The position numbers and the translations under genes were made by a program. Under the pieces are notes generated by a model. It was not told the DNA's origin and made no database searches. It saw only the letters and a list, made by a program, of their open reading frames with translations. From assembly GCA_028875175.1 (NCBI GenBank), contig JAPPFO010000070.1, positions 1 to 14,227 of the forward strand: DNA of 14,227 nt, written 5' to 3'. Source of the stretch: Chloroflexota bacterium (GTDB lineage: Bacteria > Chloroflexota > UBA11872). Of this stretch, positions 14,138-14,227 are shown piece by piece (positions within the stretch are counted from its first letter, which is position 1; every line of letters begins with the position of its first letter).

Positions 14138-14227
14138 GGAGGGGTGCCCGAGTGGTTTAAGGGGCTCGTCTCGAAAACGAGTAGGCGTGATGAGCGCCAC
14201 GTGGGTTCGAATCCCACCCTCTCCGCC
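14138..14227 (+). tRNA. tRNA-Ser(CGA)
   Basis: Reads the serine codon UCG. The acceptor stem GGAGGGG (14138-14144) pairs with CCTCTCC (14218-14224), with one G-U pair, followed by discriminator G (14225) and CC at the window edge. The terminal A of an encoded CCA would be the next base outside. The anticodon stem CTCGT/ACGAG (14165-14169, 14177-14181) encloses loop CTCGAAA with anticodon CGA (14172-14174). A long class II variable arm (GGCG...CGCC) and the T arm GTGGG-TTCGAAT-CCCAC complete a normal serine tRNA. Confidence 0.97.

Noticed and set aside
13532..14200. Upstream extension of the SRPBCC gene to 14200
   Set aside because: It would cross the tRNA-Ser gene; ATG 14044 has a proper ribosome binding site and a normal family N-terminus.

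Overview
The window is GC-rich bacterial DNA with genes packed tightly and C or G in most third codon positions. No mobile element, CRISPR array or foreign-looking segment is visible. Several traits together suggest a Chloroflexota lineage (SAR202/Dehalococcoidia-like): a T-box-controlled trp operon in high-GC DNA, a bacterial copy of the archaeal-type phosphoglycerate mutase ApgM, and a lipoprotein with a long Pro/Thr-rich linker. This placement is inference; no 16S or other phylogenetic marker was compared.

Left part (1-3710): the 5' two thirds of an apgM gene lies on the minus strand, runs off the left edge, and carries an apparent one-base frameshift near 736-740. It diverges from mnmA (tRNA 2-thiouridylase), which is translationally coupled to a small zinc-ribbon protein. 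That protein meets, tail to tail, a minus-strand pair of overlapping GT2 glycosyltransferase genes.

Centre (3847-12534): a sugar phosphate isomerase/epimerase-like TIM-barrel gene is followed by the main feature, a complete tryptophan operon. It has a sigma70-like promoter (TTGACT, 17 bp, TACCCT), then a T-box riboswitch with a UGG (Trp) specifier codon, a UGGC acceptor-binding bulge and a Rho-independent terminator. The genes trpE-trpG-trpD-trpC-trpF-[lipoprotein]-trpB-trpA follow. Junctions are overlaps of 4-20 nt or gaps of 3-8 nt, so the whole set should be one transcript, made when uncharged tRNA-Trp accumulates. TrpE and TrpG make anthranilate, TrpD, TrpC and TrpF convert it to indole-3-glycerol phosphate, and TrpA and TrpB finish tryptophan. 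An unexplained secreted lipoprotein gene sits between trpF and trpB, with start and stop fitted into the operon.

Right part (12531-14227): a membrane-anchored alpha/beta hydrolase gene overlaps trpA by 4 nt and probably ends the operon. It converges on an SRPBCC/AHSA1-like gene, and the window closes with a tRNA-Ser(CGA) gene.

The points most worth a second look are the lipoprotein inside the trp operon, the complete Trp-specific T-box, the divergent PRPP-binding motifs of TrpD, the very low tryptophan content of all operon products, and the apgM frameshift. I found no clearly new multi-gene system; most of the window is well-known biosynthesis.
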